NCBI RefSeq assembly: GCF_000194945.1
Contig: NZ_GL878507.1
Span: 1,007,963-1,071,962, forward strand
Length of the DNA stretch: 64,000 nt
Direction: 5' to 3'
Source of the DNA: Streptococcus sanguinis SK1 = NCTC 7863
Lineage (GTDB): Bacteria; Bacillota; Bacilli; Lactobacillales; Streptococcaceae
In this document: positions 22,450 through 30,599 of the stretch, in pieces
How the letters are laid out: the number at the start of each line of letters is the position of its first letter
How positions within the stretch are numbered: position 1 is the first letter of the stretch
Position numbers and translations under genes: made by a program
Notes under the pieces: model-generated
Told to the model about the DNA's origin: nothing
Databases searched by the model: none
Seen by the model: only the letters and a program-made list of their open reading frames with translations

Positions 22450-23874
22450 TTATTTCACATCAAACACGATGGATTTCACTTGTGTCATCGCTTCGATACT
22501 GTAACGAATCCCTTGCACTCCTGCTCCAGATCCCTTAACACCAAGGAATGGGAAGTTATCTGGACCACGTTGGGTCTTATTATTGATGTGTACAGTACCC
22601 ACTTCCAGTTTCTCAGCAATTTCAAATGCTTTAGGGAAATCATTTGTAAAGACTGAAGATTGAAGACCAAACTCTGACTGGTTACAGATCTGAATAGCCT
22701 CTTCAACGGAAGTCACACGAATAATCGGAAGAACAGGACCAAATGGCTCTTCCCAAGCTAATTTCATATCCAGTGTCACATGGTCAAACAAGGCAGGCCA
22801 GATGAGATTTGCTTCACGTTTGATTTCTGTCAAGGCTGACGCTCCCTTTTCCTGAGCATCTTCAATCAAGCCCCAGATGAAATCTGCTGATGCATTATCA
22901 ATGACTGGTGTGATATCCGCATTATCAAAGGGATCACCAACCGTCAGTTTCTCTACCTCTGCCTTAATCAGCGCCGCTAATTTATCTGCTACGCTCTCCA
23001 TGACAATGACACGTTTAATAGCCGTACAGCGCTGACCGGAATAACTGTATGCCCCGCCAACAATCTGCTTAGCTGCATGCTCCAAGTCAGCATCTTCCAG
23101 CACGACTGCAGCATCCTTACCACCCAATTCTAACATAATTGGACGCATACCAGCCAACTTACCGATGCGCTCACCGATTGGAGTGGAGCCAGTAAAGTTA
23201 ATGTAGTTTACTTCCTTATGCTCAATGATGTAATCCCCGATTTCTGAACCACGTCCTGTGATGGTATTGAAAACACCAGCAGGCAGACCAGCCTCAGCAA
23301 AAGCCTGAGCCAAGAGCAGACCAGAGATTGAACCTTGAGTAGGTGGCTTAAACATCACGACATTTCCGCCGATAAGGGCAGGAGCAATTTTGGAACCAGA
23401 CAGGTTGACTGGGTAGTTAAATGGCGCAATGGCCAGTACAACTCCTACAGGCTCACGACGAACCACAGCCAATTTTTTCTTGCTGGCAGCTTCAAAGCCG
23501 CCACCTTCCATAACCTGACCGTGAATACGAATGCCTTCTTCAGCCGCATAGCGAATCAAGTCTGCTGTCCGGACTACCTCTCCGACTGCCGCTTTGATAC
23601 CCTTGGCAACTTCTTTTGCAAGAATTTCGCCAATCTTCTCCTGATCGCGCTCCAAAATATCCGCAACCTTATGCAAATAAGCTGCACGCTCAACTGCTGA
23701 AAGAGCTCGCCAAGCTGGCAAAGCCGCACGAGCGCTCGCCATCGCATAGTCAACCTCTGTCTGAGTCATGGCAGGCACAGTTCCTAAAATCTCATTGTTG
23801 ATAGGAGATGAGATGGTAATTTCATTTTCAGAAACTTTCCACTCTCCATTTATATAGTTTTTATATTGTGTCAC
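22450..23874 (-). CDS. gapN: NADP-dependent non-phosphorylating glyceraldehyde-3-phosphate dehydrogenase
   Basis: Oxidises glyceraldehyde-3-P to 3-phosphoglycerate with NADP, a main NADPH source in streptococci that lack an oxidative pentose phosphate pathway. The 474 residues show the aldehyde dehydrogenase fold, ELGGKDAAVVLEDADLEHA with the general-base Glu, and the catalytic Cys in YSGQRCTAIKRV. The start is GTG 23874 (V/M-TQYKNYINGEW) after GGAGGGG. It is monocistronic, between its own promoter and terminator. Confidence 0.96.
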   Translation of the reverse strand: MTQYKNYINGEWKVSENEITISSPINNEILGTVPAMTQTEVDYAMASARAALPAWRALSAVERAAYLHKVADILERDQEKIGEILAKEVAKGIKAAVGEVVRTADLIRYAAEEGIRIHGQVMEGGGFEAASKKKLAVVRREPVGVVLAIAPFNYPVNLSGSKIAPALIGGNVVMFKPPTQGSISGLLLAQAFAEAGLPAGVFNTITGRGSEIGDYIIEHKEVNYINFTGSTPIGERIGKLAGMRPIMLELGGKDAAVVLEDADLEHAAKQIVGGAYSYSGQRCTAIKRVIVMESVADKLAALIKAEVEKLTVGDPFDNADITPVIDNASADFIWGLIEDAQEKGASALTEIKREANLIWPALFDHVTLDMKLAWEEPFGPVLPIIRVTSVEEAIQICNQSEFGLQSSVFTNDFPKAFEIAEKLEVGTVHINNKTQRGPDNFPFLGVKGSGAGVQGIRYSIEAMTQVKSIVFDVK

Positions 23875-23903
23875 TTGTCCCCTCCAAAATGTTATTAAAT
23901 ATT

Positions 23904-23931
23904 ATTTTACCAAATTTTCTGAAAATTTCAA
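23904..23931 (-). promoter_or_regulatory. Promoter of gapN
   Basis: Minus-strand -35 TTGAAA (23931-23926), 16-nt spacer, extended -10 TGGTAAAAT with the -10 proper at 23909-23904, 30 nt before the GTG start. Confidence 0.6.
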
Positions 23932-24066
23932 CCAAAAGTTATAAATTTAAAGAATTTTTTCACAATTAAGATAGATTGTCTAAGTTTGTTCATATTATAT
24001 CTGATTATTTCTATTTTCTTTGATTTCAACTTTCTGAACAAACTTCACTATGCCTTTGAAGAAAAC

Positions 24067-24097
24067 TAAAAAAGACCAGGAAAATCTCCCTGATCTT
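24067..24097 (-). terminator. Terminator of the ptsHI operon
   Basis: Minus-strand 9-bp stem AAGATCAGG / CCTGGTCTT (one G-U pair) followed by TTTTTTAG, shortly after the ptsI stop. Confidence 0.88.
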
Positions 24098-24107
24098 AAT
24101 TTTCAGA

Positions 24108-25841
24108 TTAATCGAAGTCCAGATATTCTTTTTCAAGCTCAAGAACTTCTTCCATCGTTGCACATTCAGTCAGTGCACGCTGAGCCAGTTCTTGCATCTT
24201 CTTCGTATCCAGCTTCTTCATGAGGCTACGAGTCCGAAGAACTGAAGTCGCACTCATAGAGAATTCATCCAAGCCCATACCTACGAGCAATGGCACCGCA
24301 GTTTGGTCGCCGGCCATTTCTCCACACATACCTGCCCACTTGCCTTCAGCATGAGCTGCCTTGATAACATTGTTAATCAAGCGAAGGATAGATGGATTGT
24401 AAGGTTGATAGAGGTAAGAGACTTGCTCATTCATCCGGTCAGCCGCCATAGTGTACTGAATCAAGTCGTTAGTACCAATTGAGAAGAAGTCTACTTCCTT
24501 GGCAAATTGATCCGCCAACATAGCTGCTGCTGGGATTTCAATCATGATACCCACTTGGATATTATCTGCTACTGCAACGCCTTCAGCTTGCAGCTTAGCT
24601 TTTTCTTCGTCATAAACCGCTTTAGCTTTGCGGAATTCTGTCAGAAGGGCCACCATTGGGAACATGATACGCAATTGTCCATGTACAGAAGCACGCAAGA
24701 GAGCGCGGATTTGTGTACGGAACATAGCATCGCCAGTTTCAGAGATAGAGATACGCAAAGCACGGAAACCAAGGAATGGGTTCATTTCATGCGGCATATC
24801 GAAGTAAGGAAGCTCCTTATCTCCACCAATGTCCATTGTACGAACAACTACTGGTTTTCCATTCATGCCTTCAAGCACAGCCTTGTATGCTTCATACTGC
24901 TCATCTTCTGTCGGGAAGTCTTGAGAGTCCATATAAAGGAACTCAGTACGGTAAAGACCAACCGCTTCTGCACCATTAGCATTGACACCTTCAACGTCTT
25001 TTGGTGTACCGATATTGGCAGCCAATTCGAAGTGCTTGCCATCTGCAGTCACAGTCTGAGCATCTTTAAGCAATTCCCATTCAGCTTTTTGCTTAGCATA
25101 AGCCTCACCAGCTGCTTTAAATGCTGCGATTTGCTCTTCAGTTGGGTTGATAATCACTTCACCAGTGATACCGTTAGCTGCAATCACATCGCCGTCTTTT
25201 ACAAGCTCAGTAATGTTATTAGTTCCCAATACTGCTGCGATTTCAAGCGTACGTGCCATGATAGCAGAGTGGCTTGTCCGGCCGCCGATATTGGTTACAA
25301 AAGCTTTGACGAATTTCTTATCCAACTGTGCTGTATCAGAAGGAGTCAAGTCATGAGCAATGACAACTGATTCTTCATTGATAGACGCTGGATTTGGCAA
25401 TTTCTTGCCCAAAAGGTTAGCAAGAACCCGTTTTGTCACGTCGCGGATATCTGCCGCACGTTCCTGCATATATGGATTGTCGTCCATGTTTTCAAAGAGA
25501 GTGATAAACATGTCCGTTACTTCTTTCAGACCAGCTTCTGCATTGGTCTTTTTCGCACGGATTGTTTCTTTGATTTGCCCAACCATTTCAGGGTCAGCAA
25601 GTACCATTAAGTGAGCGTCAAATACCTGAGCGGCTTCCTCACCAAGGCTATCTACTGCTTTCTCACGGATAACAGAAAGCTCGTTCTGTGAAGCTTCAAG
25701 AGCTGCATCCAAACGAGCCTCTTCTGCATTCGTATCTTCGACTGAAACAGTCTCAAATGATAAATCCGGTTGAACTAATAGATATGCCTTAGCAACGGCA
25801 ACACCGTCAGATGCTGCAATTCCTTTAAGCATTTCTGTCAT
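24108..25841 (-). CDS. ptsI: Phosphoenolpyruvate-protein phosphotransferase (Enzyme I)
   Basis: Takes phosphate from PEP and passes it to HPr, powering all PTS sugar uptake. The active-site His is in [19 protein letters not shown]; the PEP-domain signature is [20 protein letters not shown] place the start at ATG 25841 ([21 protein letters not shown]), one base after the ptsH stop, giving 577 residues as in other streptococci; a longer reading frame overlaps ptsH and is not used. Confidence 0.97.
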   Translation of the reverse strand: MTEMLKGIAASDGVAVAKAYLLVQPDLSFETVSVEDTNAEEARLDAALEASQNELSVIREKAVDSLGEEAAQVFDAHLMVLADPEMVGQIKETIRAKKTNAEAGLKEVTDMFITLFENMDDNPYMQERAADIRDVTKRVLANLLGKKLPNPASINEESVVIAHDLTPSDTAQLDKKFVKAFVTNIGGRTSHSAIMARTLEIAAVLGTNNITELVKDGDVIAANGITGEVIINPTEEQIAAFKAAGEAYAKQKAEWELLKDAQTVTADGKHFELAANIGTPKDVEGVNANGAEAVGLYRTEFLYMDSQDFPTEDEQYEAYKAVLEGMNGKPVVVRTMDIGGDKELPYFDMPHEMNPFLGFRALRISISETGDAMFRTQIRALLRASVHGQLRIMFPMVALLTEFRKAKAVYDEEKAKLQAEGVAVADNIQVGIMIEIPAAAMLADQFAKEVDFFSIGTNDLIQYTMAADRMNEQVSYLYQPYNPSILRLINNVIKAAHAEGKWAGMCGEMAGDQTAVPLLVGMGLDEFSMSATSVLRTRSLMKKLDTKKMQELAQRALTECATMEEVLELEKEYLDFD

Positions 25842-25842
25842 A

Positions 25843-26106
25843 TTAAGCCAATCCTTCTTTTTCCATTGTTTCAGAGATTGCAGCGATAGCATCGTCTGCA
25901 TCTGCACCTTCAGCTGAGATCTTAACATCAGCTCCTTGGCCAACACCGAGACTCATAACACCCATGATAGATTTCAAGTTTACTGATTTACCTTTGTATT
26001 CAAGCGTGATGTCTGAAGCAAATTTGCTAGCAGTTTGAACCAACAAAGTTGCTGGACGTGCGTGAATACCTGTTTCTGCTACAATGTGGAAATCTTTAGA
26101 AGCCAT
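25843..26106 (-). CDS. ptsH: Phosphocarrier protein HPr
   Basis: Phosphocarrier between Enzyme I and the sugar-specific EIIs, and the CcpA co-effector when phosphorylated on serine. His-15 lies in [11 protein letters not shown] and the regulatory Ser-46 in [11 protein letters not shown]; both are intact. Length is 87. Cotranscribed with ptsI, one base apart. Promoter at 26168-26196, with a near-consensus cre overlapping the start of transcription. Confidence 0.98.
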   Translation of the reverse strand: MASKDFHIVAETGIHARPATLLVQTASKFASDITLEYKGKSVNLKSIMGVMSLGVGQGADVKISAEGADADDAIAAISETMEKEGLA

Positions 26107-26144
26107 AGTTAGACTCTCCTTTTAAATAATTCTTTTTGAGTTAT

Positions 26145-26161
26145 TGTGATAACCCTTACAA
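26145..26161 (-). promoter_or_regulatory. cre-like site at the ptsH transcription start
   Basis: On the minus strand TTGTAAGGGTTATCACA fits the cre pattern with one mismatch (central CG is GG). It is just downstream of the ptsH -10 box. Confidence 0.4.
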
Positions 26162-26167
26162 GTTGAT

Positions 26168-26196
26168 ATTATATCACCTTTTGAAATCTTTTTCAA
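26168..26196 (-). promoter_or_regulatory. Promoter of ptsHI
   Basis: Minus-strand -35 TTGAAA (26196-26191), 17-nt spacer, consensus -10 TATAAT (26173-26168), about 60 nt before the ptsH ATG. Confidence 0.75.
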
Positions 26197-26562
26197 GAAT
26201 TTTATAGCCCGCTTACAAAATATTTCTTAGGAAATGAAAACTCTTCTTATTATATTGAAGGTGGAATTTTCAAGCAAAAGCCCCCATCTTTCAGCTTTTA
26301 TTCAAAAATTTCTTCCAGCAAGTTTTCAATCATAAATTTCTTATTTTTATAGTAGTTAATTTCCATAAATTAAGAATATAAACTCCTCCCTCCACTCCTC
26401 CTAGTGATTCCCTAAATTCTGTAACACAAGATATTGGATTTTTGTTTTTGGCGGAAAAACTACTAGTCATTTTTCTAACATTTTAAGACTTGTTTAAGCA
26501 TTGCCGCATCAGCATTTTGCTCCTTTTCTGCAATTTTTCACTTCTTTTCACCGCTTATACAA

Positions 26563-26619
26563 ACACTATATATTGTATTGTAATCTATCCTATAACAAAA
26601 TATCACACAATATTTAGTT
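26563..26619 (+). promoter_or_regulatory. Tandem NrdR-like boxes upstream of nrdH
   Basis: ACACTATATATTGTA (26563-26577) and ACACAATATTTAGTT (26605-26619) resemble NrdR boxes (core CWATATATWG; first perfect, second with one mismatch). Their starts are 42 bp apart, four helical turns, and the second ends 8 bp before the -35 box. A weaker third match is at 26424-26438. The remaining divergent ptsH-nrdH gap (26200-26560) is AT-rich and shows nothing else I can name. Confidence 0.65.
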
Positions 26620-26627
26620 CAAAACTA

Positions 26628-26656
26628 TTGACATTCTATTTTCTTTTAGATATACT
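26628..26656 (+). promoter_or_regulatory. Promoter of nrdHEKF
   Basis: -35 TTGACA (26628-26633), 17-nt spacer, -10 TATACT (26651-26656), 47 nt before the nrdH ATG. Confidence 0.85.
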
Positions 26657-26703
26657 AGTTTCGTATTATTTAAAAGAAAAACGAAAGTTTAGAGGAATTT
26701 TTA

Positions 26704-26922
26704 ATGGTAACTATTTACTCAAAAAACAACTGCGTTCAGTGCAAAATGACCAAGCGCTTCTTAGATACTAATCATGTAGAATATCGCGAAATCAACTTGG
26801 ATGAACAGCCAGAATTCATTGACCATGTCAAAGATCTTGGTTTCAACGCTGCTCCTGTGATTCAGACAGCAACTGAGGCATTTTCTGGTTTCCAACCTGG
26901 TAAATTGAAAAAACTGTCTTAA
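26704..26922 (+). CDS. nrdH: Glutaredoxin-like protein NrdH
   Basis: Small redoxin that supplies electrons to the class Ib ribonucleotide reductase. The 72 residues carry the redox pair CVQC at residues 10-13 and the family segment GFNAAPVIQTATEAFSGFQP. First gene of the operon, behind NrdR-like boxes and a strong promoter. A hairpin separates it from nrdE. Confidence 0.95.
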   Translation: MVTIYSKNNCVQCKMTKRFLDTNHVEYREINLDEQPEFIDHVKDLGFNAAPVIQTATEAFSGFQPGKLKKLS

Positions 26923-26995
26923 TGTAGTTTATTTTGAGGGCGGCGCGCCTTGATTGGGAGATAAACTAAAAGACATATTATCAGGGCAAACTGCA

Positions 26996-27015
26996 GCTCC
27001 TATGCTCATAGGGGC
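26996..27015 (+). terminator. Intra-operon hairpin between nrdH and nrdE
   Basis: An 8-bp stem GCTCCTAT / ATAGGGGC (one G-U pair, loop GCTC) followed by CGTTTCTTTTG. The T-rich tail is interrupted, so it may be a partial terminator or a 3'-end stabiliser for nrdH. Confidence 0.5.
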
Positions 27016-27082
27016 CGTTTCTTTTGTAAGGCGGATATTTTTCTGCTAGCTAATTATCTTATTTATATAGAAAAGGAAAAAC

Positions 27083-29242
27083 ATGGGACTCAAACATTTA
27101 GAGGATGTGACATACTTCCGACTCAACAACGAAATCAACCGTCCAGTTAATGGTCAGATTATGCTTCATAAAGATCAAGAAGCCTTAAAAGCTTTTTTTA
27201 AAGAAAACGTTGAGCCGAACACCAAGCAATTTTCTTCTATCACAGAAAAGATTAATTATTTAATAGAAGAAAACTATTTGGAGAAGGAATTTATTGAACT
27301 TTATTCTCCGGAATATATCGAGGAGCTGACTGCTTTTATCCATGCTCAAGATTTCAAGTTCAAATCTTTCATGGCTGCTTATAAGTTCTACAACCAGTAT
27401 GCCCTGAAGACAAATGATGGTGAATACTATCTGGAAAGCATGGAAGATCGGGTACTCTTCAACGCCCTCTACTTTGCCAACGGAGATGAAGCCATTGCCA
27501 AGGATATTGCAAATGAGATTATCCACCAGCGCTACCAACCAGCTACACCAAGCTTCCTCAACGCTGGTCGGGCCCGTCGTGGTGAATTGGTTTCTTGCTT
27601 CCTCATCCAAGTAACAGATGATATGAACTCAATCGGCCGCTCCATTAACTCTGCCCTGCAGTTGTCTCGTATCGGAGGCGGGGTCGGTATTTCCCTCAGC
27701 AATCTGCGGGAAGCTGGAGCACCTATCAAGGGTTATGAAGGAGCTGCATCTGGCGTTGTGCCTGTTATGAAACTCTTTGAGGACAGCTTCTCTTACTCTA
27801 ACCAACTGGGGCAACGTCAAGGAGCTGGAGTTGTTTACCTCAATGTCTTCCACCCAGATATCATCGCCTTCCTTTCTACCAAGAAAGAAAATGCCGACGA
27901 AAAAGTTCGGGTTAAAACCCTCTCACTCGGTGTTGTCATTCCGGATAAGTTCTACGAATTAGCGCGTAAAAATGAAGAAATGTACCTCTTCAGCCCATAT
28001 TCTGTTGAACGCGAGTACGGTGTACCATTTGCCTACCTTGACATCACTGAAAAATACGATGAATTGGTCGCTAATCCAAATATCACTAAGACCAAGATCA
28101 AGGCCCGTGATTTGGAAACAGAAATTTCTAAACTCCAACAAGAATCTGGCTACCCTTATGTTGTAAACATTGATACAGCCAACCGTTCAAATCCAATCGA
28201 CGGTAAAATCGTCATGAGTAACCTTTGCTCTGAAATCCTGCAAGTACAGGAGCCTAGCCTTTTGAATGACGCACAAGAATATCTTCACCTAGGAACAGAC
28301 GTATCATGTAACTTAGGCTCTACCAACGTTGTCAACATGATGACTTCGCCTGACTTCGGAAAATCCATCCGAACTATGACACGCGCTTTGACCTTTGTCA
28401 CAGACAGCTCGCACATCACAGCTGTGCCTTCTATCGACAATGGTAACAGTCTGGCGCATACCTTTGGTCTGGGAGCTATGGGACTGCACAGCTATTTGGC
28501 TCAGCAGTTGATCGATTATGGATCTGCGGAAGCTGTAGAGTTCACTAGCATCTACTTCATGCTCATGAACTACTGGACCTTGGTTGAGTCTAACAATATC
28601 GCTCGCGAACGTGGCGTGACCTTCCACAACTTTGAAAAATCTGACTATGCCAACGGCACTTACTTTGACAAGTACCTGACGGGTGAATTTGTACCTAAGT
28701 CTGACCGTGTCAAAGAACTCTTCGCAGGCATCTTTATCCCGTCTGCAGAGGATTGGGCAGAGTTGCGAGACAAGATCAAGGCTGATGGTCTCTACCATCA
28801 AAACCGCTTGGCCGTTGCACCAAATGGCTCTATCAGCTACATCAATGACGTTTCTGCTTCAATTCATCCAATCACTCAACGGATCGAAGAACGTCAAGAA
28901 AAGAAAATCGGTAAGATCTACTATCCTGCTGCTGGTCTGTCAACTGAGACTATCCCTTACTACACCAGCGCCTATGACATGGACATGCGCAAGGTTATCG
29001 ATGTCTATGCAGCCGCAACTGAGCACGTGGATCAAGGACTTTCCCTGACTCTCTTTATGCGCAGCGATATCCCTAAAGGCCTCTACGAATGGAAAAAAGA
29101 AAGCAAGCAGACAACCCGCGATCTTTCTATCCTGCGTAACTACGCCTTCAACAAGGGAATCAAGTCCATCTACTACGTCCGCACCTTTACTGATGATGGC
29201 GGCGAAGTAGGTGCCAACCAATGTGAAAGCTGTGTCATCTAA
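27083..29242 (+). CDS. nrdE: Class Ib ribonucleoside-diphosphate reductase alpha subunit
   Basis: Catalytic R1 subunit reducing all four ribonucleoside diphosphates. Active-site regions include GELVSCFLIQVTDDMNSI, VMSNLCSEILQ and the C-terminal redox pair in ANQCESCVI that accepts electrons from NrdH. The short N-terminus without an ATP cone agrees with class Ib. Length 719. No frameshift or truncation. Confidence 0.97.
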   Translation: MGLKHLEDVTYFRLNNEINRPVNGQIMLHKDQEALKAFFKENVEPNTKQFSSITEKINYLIEENYLEKEFIELYSPEYIEELTAFIHAQDFKFKSFMAAYKFYNQYALKTNDGEYYLESMEDRVLFNALYFANGDEAIAKDIANEIIHQRYQPATPSFLNAGRARRGELVSCFLIQVTDDMNSIGRSINSALQLSRIGGGVGISLSNLREAGAPIKGYEGAASGVVPVMKLFEDSFSYSNQLGQRQGAGVVYLNVFHPDIIAFLSTKKENADEKVRVKTLSLGVVIPDKFYELARKNEEMYLFSPYSVEREYGVPFAYLDITEKYDELVANPNITKTKIKARDLETEISKLQQESGYPYVVNIDTANRSNPIDGKIVMSNLCSEILQVQEPSLLNDAQEYLHLGTDVSCNLGSTNVVNMMTSPDFGKSIRTMTRALTFVTDSSHITAVPSIDNGNSLAHTFGLGAMGLHSYLAQQLIDYGSAEAVEFTSIYFMLMNYWTLVESNNIARERGVTFHNFEKSDYANGTYFDKYLTGEFVPKSDRVKELFAGIFIPSAEDWAELRDKIKADGLYHQNRLAVAPNGSISYINDVSASIHPITQRIEERQEKKIGKIYYPAAGLSTETIPYYTSAYDMDMRKVIDVYAAATEHVDQGLSLTLFMRSDIPKGLYEWKKESKQTTRDLSILRNYAFNKGIKSIYYVRTFTDDGGEVGANQCESCVI

Positions 29243-29277
29243 CAAGAGATTTTAGAAAAAGAAAAGGAAATTCGACC

Positions 29278-29388
29278 ATGTTACAATTTTACCTTCCTCA
29301 TCATTGTCAGGAAGGTAAAATCGTGAAGCATTGGGACAGTATCCAAGAAGGGATAGCTGATACCCCATTAGGTCGTACCATCTACTAA
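29278..29388 (+). CDS. nrdK: NrdK, small protein between nrdE and nrdF
   Basis: A 36-residue reading frame (MLQFYLPHHCQEGKIVKHWD, then 16 more residues) begins 7 nt after AAGGAAA and ends 10 nt before nrdF, filling the gap between nrdE and nrdF. From memory, the S. sanguinis operon is written nrdHEKF with a short nrdK of unknown function, and this is the matching position. The sequence has no membrane segment and one Cys. A perfect 13-bp inverted repeat lies inside the coding region (29286-29321). A role in the reductase is unproved. Confidence 0.75.
   Translation: MLQFYLPHHCQEGKIVKHWDSIQEGIADTPLGRTIY
29286..29321. repeat. Perfect 13-bp inverted repeat inside nrdK
   Basis: ATTTTACCTTCCT (29286-29298) and AGGAAGGTAAAAT (29309-29321) are exact reverse complements with a 10-nt loop. 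The stem starts 8 nt inside nrdK. No T-run follows, so it is an mRNA hairpin rather than a terminator, and it would form between the nrdE and nrdF reading frames. Confidence 0.85.
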
Positions 29389-29398
29389 AGGAGAAAGA

Positions 29399-30358
29399 AT
29401 GCAAACTTACTACAAAGCCATTAACTGGAACGCTATCGAAGATGTCATCGATAAGTCCACCTGGGAAAAACTGACTGAGCAATTCTGGCTGGATACGCGG
29501 ATTCCCCTATCCAATGATCTGGATGACTGGAGAAAGCTATCCCACAAGGAAAAAGACCTGGTCGGCAAAGTCTTCGGCGGCCTGACCCTGCTGGATACCC
29601 TCCAGTCTGAGTCTGGTGTGGATGCCCTTCGCAAGGATGTCCGCACTGCTCACGAAGAAGCTGTCTTCAACAACATTCAATTTATGGAATCCGTTCACGC
29701 CAAGTCTTACTCTTCTATCTTTTCTACGCTCAACACCAAGTCAGAAATTGATGAAATCTTTGCCTGGACCAACACCAATCCATATCTGCAAAAGAAAGCT
29801 GAGATTATCAACGAGATTTACCTGAATGGTACAGCTCTGGAAAAGAAAATAGCCAGCGTTTTCTTGGAAACCTTCCTCTTCTACTCCGGTTTCTTTACTC
29901 CGCTCTACTATCTGGGTAATAACAAACTGGCCAACGTTGCTGAGATTATCAAGCTGATCATCCGTGACGAGTCTGTCCATGGAACCTATATCGGCTATAA
30001 GTTCCAGCTAGGTTTTAACGAATTGCCAGAAGACGAGCAAGAAAAACTCAAAGAATGGATGTATGACCTGCTCTACACCCTCTATGAAAATGAAGAAGGC
30101 TATACTGAAAGCCTGTATGACACAGTCGGCTGGACCGAAGAGGTCAAGACCTTCCTGCGCTACAATGCCAATAAAGCTCTGATGAATCTGGGACAGGATC
30201 CCCTCTTCCCAGACTCAGCGGACGATGTCAATCCTATCGTCATGAACGGTATCTCAACCGGTACTTCCAACCATGACTTCTTCTCCCAAGTAGGTAACGG
30301 CTACCTGCTAGGCGAAGTCGAAGCCATGCAGGATGACGACTATAATTACGGTTTATAA
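29399..30358 (+). CDS. nrdF: Class Ib ribonucleoside-diphosphate reductase beta subunit
   Basis: Radical-generating R2 subunit with a dinuclear Mn or Fe site. Metal-ligand helices are visible as EEAVFNNIQFMESVHAKSYS and RDESVHGTYIGYKFQ, with the radical Tyr expected on the helix after the first ligand pair. Length 319 is normal. The flavodoxin NrdI needed for Mn activation is not in this window. Ends before the terminator at 30531-30555. Confidence 0.97.
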   Translation: MQTYYKAINWNAIEDVIDKSTWEKLTEQFWLDTRIPLSNDLDDWRKLSHKEKDLVGKVFGGLTLLDTLQSESGVDALRKDVRTAHEEAVFNNIQFMESVHAKSYSSIFSTLNTKSEIDEIFAWTNTNPYLQKKAEIINEIYLNGTALEKKIASVFLETFLFYSGFFTPLYYLGNNKLANVAEIIKLIIRDESVHGTYIGYKFQLGFNELPEDEQEKLKEWMYDLLYTLYENEEGYTESLYDTVGWTEEVKTFLRYNANKALMNLGQDPLFPDSADDVNPIVMNGISTGTSNHDFFSQVGNGYLLGEVEAMQDDDYNYGL

Positions 30359-30420
30359 AGTGTTTAAAACAATAAAAAGAAATTAAGCTACAAAAACCAG
30401 TTAAATAGCGTTTTTAGGGC

Positions 30421-30498
30421 AATCTAATCATCGATTAGATTTTATTAAACAGTCCACAAAGTTCCTAAAAAGGTTCACAAAAATACCCGTTAGGGTAT
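30421..30498 (+). other. nrdF 3' region with two small hairpins
   Basis: Between the nrdF stop and the terminator at 30531 the + strand has an 8-bp stem AATCTAAT / ATTAGATT (30421-30441, then TTATT) and a 6-bp stem ATACCC / GGGTAT (30483-30498). No gene is visible. This is where AT-rich accessory DNA begins. Confidence 0.45.
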
Positions 30499-30530
30499 CT
30501 ATCAATTTATGAGTTCTGCAGGCAAGATCT

Positions 30531-30555
30531 AGCACCCTTTACAGGGTGCTTTTTT
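30531..30555 (+). terminator. Terminator of nrdHEKF
   Basis: Perfect stem AGCACCCT / AGGGTGCT with loop TTAC, followed by TTTTT. Confidence 0.9.
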
Positions 30556-30599
30556 GTCCCTATATATTAGGAAGTGATCCCTTTTTTATCACCTTGCTT

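Noticed and set aside
24507..25370. 287-codon open frame on the + strand, opposite ptsI
   Set aside because: Lies fully inside ptsI, is rich in Cys/His/Ser as antisense frames often are, and has no recognisable domain.
30361..30530. Possible integrase attachment site or small RNA after nrdF
   Set aside because: Hairpins are present, but there is no integrase, no flanking direct repeat that I can pair at the other end of the island, and no tRNA gene.
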